Assembly (NCBI GenBank): GCA_964548225.1
Contig: CAZJQP010000021.1
Coordinates: 1 to 59,830 of the forward strand
Direction: 5' to 3'
Length of the DNA stretch: 59,830 nt
Source: CALMEH01 sp964548225
GTDB lineage: Bacteria; Acidobacteriota; Blastocatellia; Pyrinomonadales; Pyrinomonadaceae
The position numbers and the translations under genes were made by a program. The notes under the pieces were generated by a model. The model saw only the letters and a program-made list of their open reading frames with translations. It did no database searches and was not told the origin of the DNA. Below are positions 1 to 8,640 of the stretch, piece by piece (within the stretch, counting starts at the first letter, position 1; each line of letters begins with the position of its first letter).

Positions 1-34
1 GAAAAATTAACGGAAATTTATGTTTGTGCGGTTG

Positions 35-463
35 TTATTTAGTGCGGACATTTCGGACAAAATGCAGGTTGTCTTTTTGATTTTTCCAATCGGTGATTTC
101 GGTGGTTTCGATGCCGCGCCTTTTCAGTTCTTCCGCGATTATTCGGCGATGGCATTTTTCGGCTTCGGCACAAACGCAAAAAAGTATAAGATTCGCGTTA
201 AGACTGAGAAGCGTTTCGAGTCCGAGATTTAAGTTTTGAATCGAAATTTTATCGTGTTCCTTAAAACTTCTGTTTCCTAAATTAACAATATGCAAATATT
301 TATTGCCCAAAAGCGTTTTCAGATAAACGCGCCGCCAAAACATCAATTCGCTGTATGGAGCAAAACGTATATCAACCAAAATCGAGTTCAGACGCATAAC
401 AAGAGGTTTTAAATCGTTGATGTCTTTTCCCGTATAGCCTGTGGCGAAAATTCGGTTTATCAT
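35..463 (-). CDS. DUF488 family protein
   Basis: A 142-residue protein of the DUF488 family, whose biochemical role is not established. The N-terminus carries the family's TGYTGKDINDL-like strand-loop and a VDIRFAPYS segment (family pattern DVR..P.S), and the C-terminal third has CVCAEAEKCHRRIIAEEL, matching the conserved Cys...CHR motif. The length is usual for a small DUF488. It is transcribed away from the M50-like gene with only 26 bp between the two starts, so any promoters must overlap. No signal peptide or membrane helix is visible; a cytoplasmic protein is expected. Confidence 0.8.
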   Translation of the reverse strand: MINRIFATGYTGKDINDLKPLVMRLNSILVDIRFAPYSELMFWRRVYLKTLLGNKYLHIVNLGNRSFKEHDKISIQNLNLGLETLLSLNANLILFCVCAEAEKCHRRIIAEELKRRGIETTEITDWKNQKDNLHFVRNVRTK

Positions 464-489
464 TTGTTTAGAGTAACGTATTTACGCTA

Positions 490-1161
490 ATGCTGAAAAT
501 TATTTCCAAAGTTTCGATGATTTTATTTCTCTGCGCCGTGCCGTTTTTGTTCTATGGTTTCGGCGCGGAAATCTTGCGAACATTGGCAAATATTTCCTTA
601 AAAGATTCGCGCAGCGTTTGGTTTTTGGCTGGCGCGTTGGTGTTTTTTCCATTTCATTTCGCTGCACAGCGAATAATTCCAAGCACTTGGAGTTATCTGC
701 AAACGCTTGAACACGAATTGGCGCATTTGCTTATCGGTTTGCTGTTTCTGAAAATTCCTGTCGGCATTCGTGTCAGCGCACACGAAGGCGGCGAAGTTCG
801 CCAAATCGGTCTCGGCACAACCGGACAAACTTGGGTTACGCTTGCACCTTATTTTTTTCCGACGGTTTCAATTTTCGTTGTTGTTATCGCTTATTTTGCC
901 TCCTTGGACACAAAAATTCTGCTCGGTGTTTTGGGCTTTACAACCGCTTTCCATCTTATTACAAATTGGACGGAAACGAGCTTTCGTCAGCCCGATTTGC
1001 AAAAGGCGGGAATTCTGAAAACCCTACTTATTTTGCCCGTGATGAATTTAATCTGCTACGGTGCGGTTTTCGCCTTTGTCATTGGGAGTAGCAAAGGTTT
1101 CGGGAAATTTTGGACAAATGGTTTTGCCGAAACACTCAATGCTCTTCATAAACTCTGGTAG
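490..1161 (+). CDS. M50-like integral membrane metalloprotease, putative
   Basis: A 223-residue protein with about five or six hydrophobic segments. The feature that stands out is LEHELAHLLIG, an HExxH zinc-protease motif (H75, E76, H79) placed at the start of a hydrophobic stretch, as in site-2/M50-type intramembrane metalloproteases. I do not see the second, C-terminal metal ligand (NPDG or similar) that canonical S2P proteases have, so catalysis is not assured. The substrate is unknown. It stands alone, divergent from the DUF488 gene. It could instead be a non-catalytic M50-like membrane protein. Confidence 0.55.
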   Translation: MLKIISKVSMILFLCAVPFLFYGFGAEILRTLANISLKDSRSVWFLAGALVFFPFHFAAQRIIPSTWSYLQTLEHELAHLLIGLLFLKIPVGIRVSAHEGGEVRQIGLGTTGQTWVTLAPYFFPTVSIFVVVIAYFASLDTKILLGVLGFTTAFHLITNWTETSFRQPDLQKAGILKTLLILPVMNLICYGAVFAFVIGSSKGFGKFWTNGFAETLNALHKLW

Positions 1162-1298
1162 CTTTCACCCGCGACTAATTAAAATTTTCCTTAATTCTGC
1201 CGCAGGTTTTCTCTAAAATTCGTTTTTCTGTTACACTTATTTCACTTTTTTAATTTACCTGTTCTAGATTTTCAAACCGCAAATTTCTGTAAAAAACT

Positions 1299-2702
1299 AT
1301 GAGCGAAAAAGACAACGAAAAACTTAGTGCGCCCGATGAATTCGAGCGCGAATTGGCAACCGATTTAGACGACGACACACCCGATAAGCCACACGGAATG
1401 GCTTTGCATACCAAGATTTTAATCGGTTTGCTGGTCGGTGTAATTGCCGGACTGATAGTTAATCAAACTGTCGGTGGCGAAAAAATCAACAGTATTATCA
1501 AAAATTTCACCGAACCAATTGGAACGATTTTTCTGAATCTGCTTTTGATGATTGTCGTGCCGCTCGTGTTTTCGTCTTTGGTTGTCGGCGTGGCGGGCAT
1601 CGGCGACATTCGCAAATTGGGGCGCATCGGTTTGAAATCTTTTGGATATTGTCTGATCATTTCGGCGATTTCCGTGGTTATCGGGCTTGGTTTGGCAAAT
1701 ACGATTCAACCGGGAAAACGAATTGATCCGGCAGTTGCCGAAAAAATGCAACAGCAATACGGCGGCGACGCGGCAAAGCGTGTCGAAGACCAGAAAAAAG
1801 CTGACGAAGCCGCGAAATCCGATACGGCTTTGATGTCGGTTGTGAAAACGATTGTCCCGAAAAACCTTTTGAGTTCAATCTCGCCGGAAAATCCGAATAT
1901 GTTGCATTTGATGTTTTTCGCGCTGATTGTCGGCATTGCCATAACGCTTTTGCCTGCGCCGGTTTCTGCGCCGTTTATTGCATTTATGGAATCGGTTTTT
2001 GCAATTACTTCAAAGATTATCGAGATGATTATGAAGTTTGCGCCTTATGCCGTCGCGTGTCTAATTTTTACAAATGTGGCTCGTTTCGGAATTGACCTTT
2101 TGGGCGCGTTGGGTTGGTTTGTGATGACGGTTTTGCTTGGTTTGGGCTTACATATGTTCGGCATTTATTCGCTTTCGGTTTGGTTTTTGTCGAAAATCAA
2201 TCCGCTCGAATTTTTCAAACGCATCCGCACCGTCATCGTAACGGCTTTTTCGACTTCTTCTTCAAACGCAACTTTGCCGACGGCACTGAAAGTCTCTGAA
2301 AAAAACTTGCATGTTCCCAAAGAAATCAACAGTTTCGTTTTAACCGTCGGCGCAACTGCAAACCAAAACGGGACAGCACTTTACGAAGGTGTAACGGTTT
2401 TATTTTTAGCGCAATTAGCCTTGCCCGAACCGCTTTCGTTCGGCACACAATTGATGGTCGTTTATCTTGCAATCCTCGGCGGCATCGGCACGGCAGGAGT
2501 TCCTTCGGGTTCGATTCCGTTTATCATCGGAATTCTGGCAATGATTGGCGTAAATCCTGCGCTGATTGCGATTATTTTGGGCGTTGACCGCATTTTGGAT
2601 ATGTGCCGCACGACTTTGAACGTCGTCGGCGACATCACAGCAGCGACTTTTGTAGCGCGTTCGGAAGGTTTTGAACTGCTGAAAGACGTAAGAAAGACTT
2701 AA
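1299..2702 (+). CDS. Dicarboxylate/amino acid:cation symporter (DAACS, SLC1-like)
   Basis: A 467-residue secondary transporter of the GltP/DctA/Glt family in the inner membrane, importing acidic amino acids or C4-dicarboxylates with cations. It has about eight hydrophobic helices, a serine-rich hairpin TAFSTSSSNATLPTA (HP1), and a C-terminal LDMCRTTLNVVGD where D and R match the substrate-binding residues of transmembrane helix 8. The helix-7 signature normally written NMDGT reads NQNGT here (residues 355-359), changing two positions tied to sodium or substrate binding. A hydrophilic insert of about 50 residues (around 150-200) lies between early helices. The N-terminal acidic tail of about 30 residues is cytoplasmic. 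It is followed 21 bp later by the rhomboid gene and is probably cotranscribed with it. Confidence 0.88.
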   Translation: MSEKDNEKLSAPDEFERELATDLDDDTPDKPHGMALHTKILIGLLVGVIAGLIVNQTVGGEKINSIIKNFTEPIGTIFLNLLLMIVVPLVFSSLVVGVAGIGDIRKLGRIGLKSFGYCLIISAISVVIGLGLANTIQPGKRIDPAVAEKMQQQYGGDAAKRVEDQKKADEAAKSDTALMSVVKTIVPKNLLSSISPENPNMLHLMFFALIVGIAITLLPAPVSAPFIAFMESVFAITSKIIEMIMKFAPYAVACLIFTNVARFGIDLLGALGWFVMTVLLGLGLHMFGIYSLSVWFLSKINPLEFFKRIRTVIVTAFSTSSSNATLPTALKVSEKNLHVPKEINSFVLTVGATANQNGTALYEGVTVLFLAQLALPEPLSFGTQLMVVYLAILGGIGTAGVPSGSIPFIIGILAMIGVNPALIAIILGVDRILDMCRTTLNVVGDITAATFVARSEGFELLKDVRKT

Positions 2703-2723
2703 AAATTAGGAGAAATTTAAATT

Positions 2724-3434
2724 ATGTTTCCGCTTGGCGACGACAATTCGGACAGGACGATTCAGCCGATTGTAAATTATATTTTTATCGGCGCAAATGT
2801 TTTAGTTTTCGTATTTCTGCAAGGTTTGGGCGGAAACGAAGCATTCAGCAACGCTTTTTCACTTGTGCCGAATGAAATTACAAGCGGAAATGACCTCAAC
2901 GGTTTGGTCGAAGTCAAAAATTCCGCCGGAAAAATTCTCGGACAAATTCAGCATTACAACACACCTCTGCCCGTTTACTTCAACTTTCTGAGTTCGATGT
3001 TTATGCACGGCGATTTTATGCACATTTTCGGCAATATGCTGTTTTTGTTTATCTTCGGTGATAATCTCGAAAATTTGATGGGACACATTCGCTATGCAAT
3101 TTTTTATATCGTAGTCGGATTAGTCGCGGCTTTCGCGCAAATTTTTATGGACACGAGTTCGGTAATTCCGATGCTCGGCGCATCAGGAGCAATTTCGGGA
3201 GTTCTCGGCGGATATTTATTACTCTTCCCGACACGCCAGGTTCGTGCTTTGATTTTCAATTTTATGACAACCGTTCCGGCTTATATTGCGCTCGGAATTT
3301 GGATTGTTTTTCAAATTATTCAAGGCTATCTTTCCGATCCGGCTGGCGGCGGCGTGGCTTATGCCGCACATATTGGCGGATTTATTGCGGGATTGGTTCT
3401 GGTTAAGGTTTTTACTATCGGCAGACAGGTTTAA
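2724..3434 (+). CDS. Rhomboid family intramembrane serine protease
   Basis: A 236-residue membrane protein with the rhomboid catalytic dyad: Ser154 in GASGAISG and His216 in AAHIGGFIAG. Hydrophobic segments fit a six-helix core. A polar insert of roughly 60 residues (around 35-95) separates helix 1 from the conserved region containing the H-x-x-x-N-like FMHIFGNMLFL. This domain order is typical of bacterial rhomboids, which cleave membrane-anchored substrates; the substrate here is unknown. It starts 21 bp after the symporter stop behind a GGAG-like ribosome binding site, so the two probably share a transcript. An AGCGGTAGC inverted repeat lies immediately downstream. Confidence 0.88.
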   Translation: MFPLGDDNSDRTIQPIVNYIFIGANVLVFVFLQGLGGNEAFSNAFSLVPNEITSGNDLNGLVEVKNSAGKILGQIQHYNTPLPVYFNFLSSMFMHGDFMHIFGNMLFLFIFGDNLENLMGHIRYAIFYIVVGLVAAFAQIFMDTSSVIPMLGASGAISGVLGGYLLLFPTRQVRALIFNFMTTVPAYIALGIWIVFQIIQGYLSDPAGGGVAYAAHIGGFIAGLVLVKVFTIGRQV

Positions 3435-3440
3435 AGTCAG

Positions 3441-3500
3441 AACAATGAGCGGTAGCGAGTTGCTAATCATATTTTCGGGAAGTCGCTACCGCTTTCTGTT
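3441..3500. repeat. Inverted repeat with AGCGGTAGCGA core
   Basis: Arms at 3441-3458 and 3483-3500 are complementary with three mismatches in 18 and share the core AGCGGTAGCGA. The repeat fills the gap between the convergent rhomboid and glycosyltransferase genes, where it may act as a bidirectional terminator. The same core recurs at 35012-35122 and 45421-45506. Confidence 0.75.
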
Positions 3501-3504
3501 ATGA

Positions 3505-5232
3505 CTACACATCAATCGAAAAACTTGCGTCGTATTTTGAGAAATTCGGATTGTAAAACGGGTCGTTCTTCATAATTTCGCACCATTTTTCAGTAAAATA
3601 TTCTATCTCCGAAGCGTTTGGATTTTCTTCAAAATTCAGACGTTTTTGCTTATCAATTTTTATTAATTCGGCGTAAGGCGTGAGAACGATTCGATATTTT
3701 TTTTCGCGTAGTTTCAAACAAAAATCTGCATCAAAAAACCGTTTCGGCAGATTTTCGGAATTGAAACCGGCAATTTCTTCAAAAAGTTTTTTTCGGACGC
3801 AAAATACGGAAATCGAAACAGCGGAAAAATTATTTATCATTTGCAGACGCAAAAAATTTCCGTGTGCCGTGCGCGGAAAACCTCGATGCGCCGCACTAAT
3901 AATTTCCTCTGTTCCAACAATTAAACCGCCGTGCAAAACTGTCTCGTCCGAATCTAAAATCTTCGCTCCGATTGCCCCGATTTCCTTTTGCAGCGCAAAA
4001 CCGACTAATTCTTTTAACCAACTTTTTGAGAGTGGTTTTAGGTTTGTTTCTGCAAAACACAAAATTTCTCCGTCCGCTTGTGCAACGGCAAGATTCAAGG
4101 TTTCAGCAAAATTATTCGTCGGGATTTGTAATTTGTAATTCGTATTTTGCGATTCCGAAATCAAAATTATTTCCAAATTTTCATAATCAGTCAGCGCGAT
4201 AAAATCCCGCGCCGATTTTTCGGAATAAGCCGATAAAATCAAACTGACTTTCGGCAAATTCTCAGGCAATTCATACCGAACGCGATGCAAATTTATAATC
4301 GCTTGTTCGACCTTTGCACGTTTTCCCAGTCTGTTCAGATGTGCGCGAATTGCTTCGCGGGCGCGTTCGTGTGCATAAGGTTTTTCGTCAAGCGAATAGG
4401 CAACCGAACCTTTTATAACGCGCCAATGATACAAAATTCGTGGAATGTGGCGGATTTGTTTTTCGTCAATTTCCTCGAAAACTCGCAGAGCGAGATCGTA
4501 ATCTTGCGAGCCTTCCGCACCTATTTGGAAGCCATTGATTTTTCTTAAAAGCGAAGTTTTATAAGCTGAAAGATGCGTGATTAAATTCAGCGAATACATC
4601 AAATCGTGGCTGAAATCGGGTTTGAATTTCGGCGCAAAACGCCGTCCTCGCTCGTCAATCAAATCTTCGTCCGAATAAATCATTGCCGTGTCGGGAAAAT
4701 CGTTTATTTCCTTTGCCACATAAAAAAGCGCGTCTTCCGAAAGCTCGTCATCGTGGTCTAAAAGCACACAAAACTCGCCTGTCGCCAATTCTAAAGCCGA
4801 ATTTGAAGCGGCGGAAATATGACCGTTTTCCGTGCGGAAAATCGTTTTTATTCGCTTATCTTTTACCGCATATTCTTCCAAAATTTTACGGATATGTTTT
4901 GCAGGCGAAGCATCGTCAGCAATGCAAAATTCCCAATTTTCGTAAATCTGCGCGAGAACTGATTCGATGCACAGCCGCAACCATTTTTCGTCAACATTGT
5001 AAATCGGCATTACGACTGAAATGAGCGGTTTGACGGTAAGATTTTCGATTTCCTTTTTGATTTCCGCACGCTTTTCGTTTGTCAGAGTTCCGCATTTTTC
5101 GAGCCATTTTTGATATTTACGGGCTTCGCGGCGGTTGATAATTTTATTTTGCGCGTGAAGATTCAAGCCCTGCAAACCTTTTTCGCGGTAAACGCCGAGC
5201 GCGTCTTTGATTCTTTTTTGCAGTTTTTTCAT
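3505..5232 (-). CDS. Family 2 glycosyltransferase
   Basis: A 575-residue GT-A glycosyltransferase, expected to act at the cytoplasmic face of the membrane in exopolysaccharide or O-antigen assembly. The catalytic domain starts near residue 70: ISVVMPIYN (71-79), IADDAS (105-110), the acidic LLDHDDEL (157-164, the DxD-like metal site) and MIYSDED (about 184-190). A second region after residue about 330 resembles a further, weaker nucleotide-sugar fold, as in large rhamnan-type two-domain GT2 proteins. The first 65 residues are basic and helical. It heads a polysaccharide neighbourhood (DUF2142-like, methyltransferases, Wzt). Donor and acceptor cannot be read from sequence. Confidence 0.82.
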   Translation of the reverse strand: MKKLQKRIKDALGVYREKGLQGLNLHAQNKIINRREARKYQKWLEKCGTLTNEKRAEIKKEIENLTVKPLISVVMPIYNVDEKWLRLCIESVLAQIYENWEFCIADDASPAKHIRKILEEYAVKDKRIKTIFRTENGHISAASNSALELATGEFCVLLDHDDELSEDALFYVAKEINDFPDTAMIYSDEDLIDERGRRFAPKFKPDFSHDLMYSLNLITHLSAYKTSLLRKINGFQIGAEGSQDYDLALRVFEEIDEKQIRHIPRILYHWRVIKGSVAYSLDEKPYAHERAREAIRAHLNRLGKRAKVEQAIINLHRVRYELPENLPKVSLILSAYSEKSARDFIALTDYENLEIILISESQNTNYKLQIPTNNFAETLNLAVAQADGEILCFAETNLKPLSKSWLKELVGFALQKEIGAIGAKILDSDETVLHGGLIVGTEEIISAAHRGFPRTAHGNFLRLQMINNFSAVSISVFCVRKKLFEEIAGFNSENLPKRFFDADFCLKLREKKYRIVLTPYAELIKIDKQKRLNFEENPNASEIEYFTEKWCEIMKNDPFYNPNFSKYDASFSIDV

Positions 5233-5398
5233 TACCGTTTCGGTCTTTTTCGGTTTTTAGGGAACTCTCTGAACAATAGTAGGAATTTACTAAACGCAAG
5301 GCAAATGCCGCTTTTAATGAAACGCCTAAAGCCGTCATTGATATTTCGGAAATCATTGATTATCGTAGATAATTGTCCGGCTTTAATTCACATAAATT

Positions 5399-6790
5399 AT
5401 GAACAGCAGACTAATTAAATCCGAAATCTTCACGTCTTTCGCTCTTCTGAAAATTTTTCTTGTCGTGGCGGTTCTGCTTTCGCTGACGATGGCTTTTTGG
5501 AGTAATTTTGATCGTCATCCGGACGAACTTTTTCATTTTGAAGCCGCAAAATATTATGTAAATCATTTTCTGCCGCCGGAAATCAGCGACCCCGAAATTC
5601 GCGCTTCATATTCGGTCTATGGCGTTTCGTATCTGAATTATCACTGGGCGGAATATTTCTCGGCGGGCAAATTTATGCTGTTGACTTCGCCTGTTTTGCG
5701 CGATCAACTGCTTGCCGCGAGGCTTTTTCCCGTTTTTCTTTTTACGGTTTTAACCGCTTTTTTTATTTACCGTTCGCGCGGCGACAACGCCGAATTTATT
5801 CTGCCGTGCGTGCTACTTGTTTCGCCGCAGGTTTGGTATATTTTCAGCTATGTCAACAACGACGCTTTCGCACTTTTCGTGTCCATTATTGCGGCTTATC
5901 AGATTGGTTATCAAAAAAGTTTGCTGAGCGAATTTTTGCAAAGCGATCTGTTCCTCCCAAAGATTTCCGGCGGTATTTTTTTCGGTTTTTTGACCGGACT
6001 TTTGCTAATTGTAAAGCCGAATTACTGGACGTTTTTGCTTTTTGCCGCGCTGTGGCTTGTTTTCGCTTATTCATTGAAAACAAATGTGATAAAAAAATTC
6101 GCGTTCATTTCGCTTGTTGCGCTCGCGGTTTTGACGTTTCGCGTCGGAATGGATTTTTACGTCAACGGCGAAACGAATTATGCCGGATTTTCCTATCTCA
6201 ACAAGTTTTACGGAAACCTCGAAAACAAAGGAAAACTGCTTGTTTATCAGGAATCAATCGCTGAATATCCGTTTCGACCTTCGACCGTCGAAAACGATCT
6301 TGCAAACACGCATCCCGATCTGAATCTGCGAAAAAAGGGCGTTTCTTTTACAGAGATGCTTTTTGAAAAAGGCTGGTTCAGATTATCATCGCAGAGCTTT
6401 TTCGGTGTTTATGGTTATATGAATATCTACGCGAAAAATTGGTTTTACGGACTGTTTTTTCTGCTCGGTTTTCTGTTCACGGCATATCTTTTTTACGCCG
6501 TTCTGAAAAGCCGCGACCGTCAAAGCATTGTCCAGCTTGCGATTACCGCGCTCGGAGTTTTTCTAACGATTTTCGTTTCAATGCTGCTTTCGTGGGTTTA
6601 TGCTTTTCAGCCGCAAGGTAGATATTTGTTTCCCGCACTGGCGATGTTCGGGCTTTTCGTCTATGCTAACCGCCGCCTTTTTGACGGCAGAATCTTGAGT
6701 CTTTACGTTTCAGCGATGTTTCTGCTTTCGGTTTTCTCGTTTATTTTGTGGGGTTTCCGGCGGATAAACGTCGAAATTATACCATCTTGA
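5399..6790 (+). CDS. DUF2142-like / GT-C-type polytopic membrane protein
   Basis: A 463-residue protein with about ten to twelve hydrophobic segments. Just after the first helix it has RHPDELFHFE (H40, P41, D42, E43), the acidic loop motif of DUF2142 and related GT-C-fold proteins that use lipid-linked sugar donors. A soluble loop of about 90 residues (around 260-350) is presumably periplasmic. Its position between a GT2 glycosyltransferase and two methyltransferases supports a role in decorating or assembling a surface glycan. Transcription is divergent from the GT2 gene across a 166-bp gap. Exact substrate unknown. Confidence 0.65.
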   Translation: MNSRLIKSEIFTSFALLKIFLVVAVLLSLTMAFWSNFDRHPDELFHFEAAKYYVNHFLPPEISDPEIRASYSVYGVSYLNYHWAEYFSAGKFMLLTSPVLRDQLLAARLFPVFLFTVLTAFFIYRSRGDNAEFILPCVLLVSPQVWYIFSYVNNDAFALFVSIIAAYQIGYQKSLLSEFLQSDLFLPKISGGIFFGFLTGLLLIVKPNYWTFLLFAALWLVFAYSLKTNVIKKFAFISLVALAVLTFRVGMDFYVNGETNYAGFSYLNKFYGNLENKGKLLVYQESIAEYPFRPSTVENDLANTHPDLNLRKKGVSFTEMLFEKGWFRLSSQSFFGVYGYMNIYAKNWFYGLFFLLGFLFTAYLFYAVLKSRDRQSIVQLAITALGVFLTIFVSMLLSWVYAFQPQGRYLFPALAMFGLFVYANRRLFDGRILSLYVSAMFLLSVFSFILWGFRRINVEIIPS

Positions 6791-6884
6791 CAAAACCGCC
6801 GAAGCATTCGTTGAAAAAAAAGCGGTAAAGGCGGAGAAGTTTCGTTTTTTTGCATTATGCACGGTGTTTTGCTGTGCTTTCAAT

Positions 6885-7862
6885 ATGAGTTTTTCTTGCC
6901 AAATTTGTGAAAATACTGAAAATAACCGCGTTCACCGGGCGCGGGAGATGATGTTCGGAATGCGTGATGAATTTGATTATGTCGAATGCGGCGCGTGCGG
7001 CACACTTCAGATTTCTGAACTTCCGAACCTTGCGAAATATTATCCGAAAAACTATTTTTCTCTCGAAAAGAATGCGGAAATTGAGTTCACGCAAAAATTC
7101 AAACGCCGTCTGGCGGCGCGTTTTGCGGGCGATTATTTCGTGAATGGAAAAAATCTTATCGGCAAATATCTCTCGAAAAAAAAGGCTTGGCTGCGAACAG
7201 AATTTCCGCCTTCTTTACGGGAATTTCCGCTCGGCATCAATTTTCATTCGCGGATTTTAGACTTCGGATGCGGCACGGGCAGACCGCTTCAGGTTTTGTA
7301 TTATTTCGGTTTTCGCAATCTGACAGGCGCAGACGCTTTTATTGAATCGGATATTTTTTACCCGAACGGCGTAAAAGTTTATAAAAAATCTCTGGCGGAA
7401 CTCGAACCGGCGTTTGATTTAATTACGCTTAATCATTCATTTGAACATCTGCCGAATCCGCTCGAATCTTTAATCGAAATCCGGCGGCTTTTGGCGAAAG
7501 ACAAATATGCCCTGATTCGTATTCCGGTTGCCGGCTTTGCGTGGGAAAAATACGGCGTGAACTGGGTGCAACTCGATGCGCCGCGGCATCTTTATCTTTA
7601 CACCGAAAAAAGTTTTCGTCTTTTGGCGGAAAAAGCCGGATTTACAGTTGAAAAAGTAATTTACGATTCAGGCGCGTTTCAGTTTTGGGGAAGCGAACAA
7701 TATCTTCAAGATATTCCTTTGAACGATGAAAGAACTTTCAAAGACGATGTTTCCAAAACCATTTTCACACAAAATCAAATGGACGAATGGCAACGACAAG
7801 CCGAAGAATTGAACGTGCAGGGCAAAGGCGACCAAGCGAGTTTTTATCTGCGCGTAAGCTAG
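6885..7862 (+). CDS. SAM-dependent methyltransferase with N-terminal zinc ribbon
   Basis: About 325 residues from the ATG at 6885; an in-frame GTG at 6864 is a possible but less likely start. The N-terminus holds two Cys pairs (CQIC and CGAC), a zinc-ribbon-like module seen on methyltransferases of sugar and surface-glycan clusters. The Rossmann core follows, with the SAM-binding motif ILDFGCGTGRPLQ and an acidic strand end at GADAF. After this comes the LNHSFEHLPNP segment common to methyltransferase-11/23 enzymes. It probably methylates a sugar or glycan in this cluster. It converges on the TylF gene with three bases between stop codons. Confidence 0.82.
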   Translation: MSFSCQICENTENNRVHRAREMMFGMRDEFDYVECGACGTLQISELPNLAKYYPKNYFSLEKNAEIEFTQKFKRRLAARFAGDYFVNGKNLIGKYLSKKKAWLRTEFPPSLREFPLGINFHSRILDFGCGTGRPLQVLYYFGFRNLTGADAFIESDIFYPNGVKVYKKSLAELEPAFDLITLNHSFEHLPNPLESLIEIRRLLAKDKYALIRIPVAGFAWEKYGVNWVQLDAPRHLYLYTEKSFRLLAEKAGFTVEKVIYDSGAFQFWGSEQYLQDIPLNDERTFKDDVSKTIFTQNQMDEWQRQAEELNVQGKGDQASFYLRVS

Positions 7863-7865
7863 ATT

Positions 7866-8636
7866 CTAAGGCTTTAGAATCAAACCTTGTCCGGTAGGCA
7901 AAGACAAAATTTTGACATTTCTTTGACGGGCAAATTCATCAAAGGCTCGTTTTTGGACAATGTGTTTTGCCCATCCGTAATCGTCCAAAACGATTGCCGC
8001 ACCGCTTGTTAATTTATCCCAAAAAAATTCGGCGGCGGCAATTTCCGGCGCGGCGCAATTCATATCAATCGAAAGAAAACTCACCTTTTCGGACTTTACC
8101 TGACTCAAGGTATCGGGAACAATTCCTTTGATTATTTCGACATTTTCATATTTTCCGAAAGTGTTTTTTACTTCTTCGTAGCAGTTTTCATAATTATAAT
8201 CGGCAATATTTTCGCGTTCTTCATCGGAAATATATTTCGGCGAAAGTCCTTCAAACGTATCTAGCAGGTAAAATTTTTTATCTTTCATCTGCGGAAAATT
8301 AATGTATTCGATAACGGCACGAGAAAAACCGCCACGATTTACGCCGCATTCGACCAAATCGCCTTCCATTTGAGCCGCCCGCGCCGCCGCCCAAAGAACG
8401 ACGTGAACACGCCAATGAATCGGTGCATTCGACCAAGAATTCTGCTCTTCACCCGCCAGATAAGCACGGCGGAAATCTTCGTCATATAAAAAATCGCTAT
8501 TGTGAACCGTAATCAAGCCGTCTTGTTCGTAAGTCGCCGATTCGAGAAAATATAATTGCGGGCTTTTCAAAACGCGCAGAGCCAGAAAAACGCGCTGTGG
8601 CAAAACTTTTTTGGCAACAGAGCCGAAAATTGACAT
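7866..8636 (-). CDS. TylF/MycF family O-methyltransferase
   Basis: A 256-residue enzyme of the macrocin O-methyltransferase (TylF) family. Key segments are LVECGVNRGGFSRAV (SAM loop, about 94-108), FYLLDTFEGL (about 122-131), SFLSIDMN (D191 region, metal/SAM) and VLDDYGW (about 216-222, metal-binding aspartates). Such enzymes methylate deoxysugar or glycan hydroxyls. It is four bases downstream of the Wzt-type ATPase gene and probably translated from the same mRNA, which fits methyl capping or decoration of an exported polysaccharide. The acceptor is unknown. Confidence 0.85.
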   Translation of the reverse strand: MSIFGSVAKKVLPQRVFLALRVLKSPQLYFLESATYEQDGLITVHNSDFLYDEDFRRAYLAGEEQNSWSNAPIHWRVHVVLWAAARAAQMEGDLVECGVNRGGFSRAVIEYINFPQMKDKKFYLLDTFEGLSPKYISDEERENIADYNYENCYEEVKNTFGKYENVEIIKGIVPDTLSQVKSEKVSFLSIDMNCAAPEIAAAEFFWDKLTSGAAIVLDDYGWAKHIVQKRAFDEFARQRNVKILSLPTGQGLILKP

Positions 8637-8640
8637 AAAT

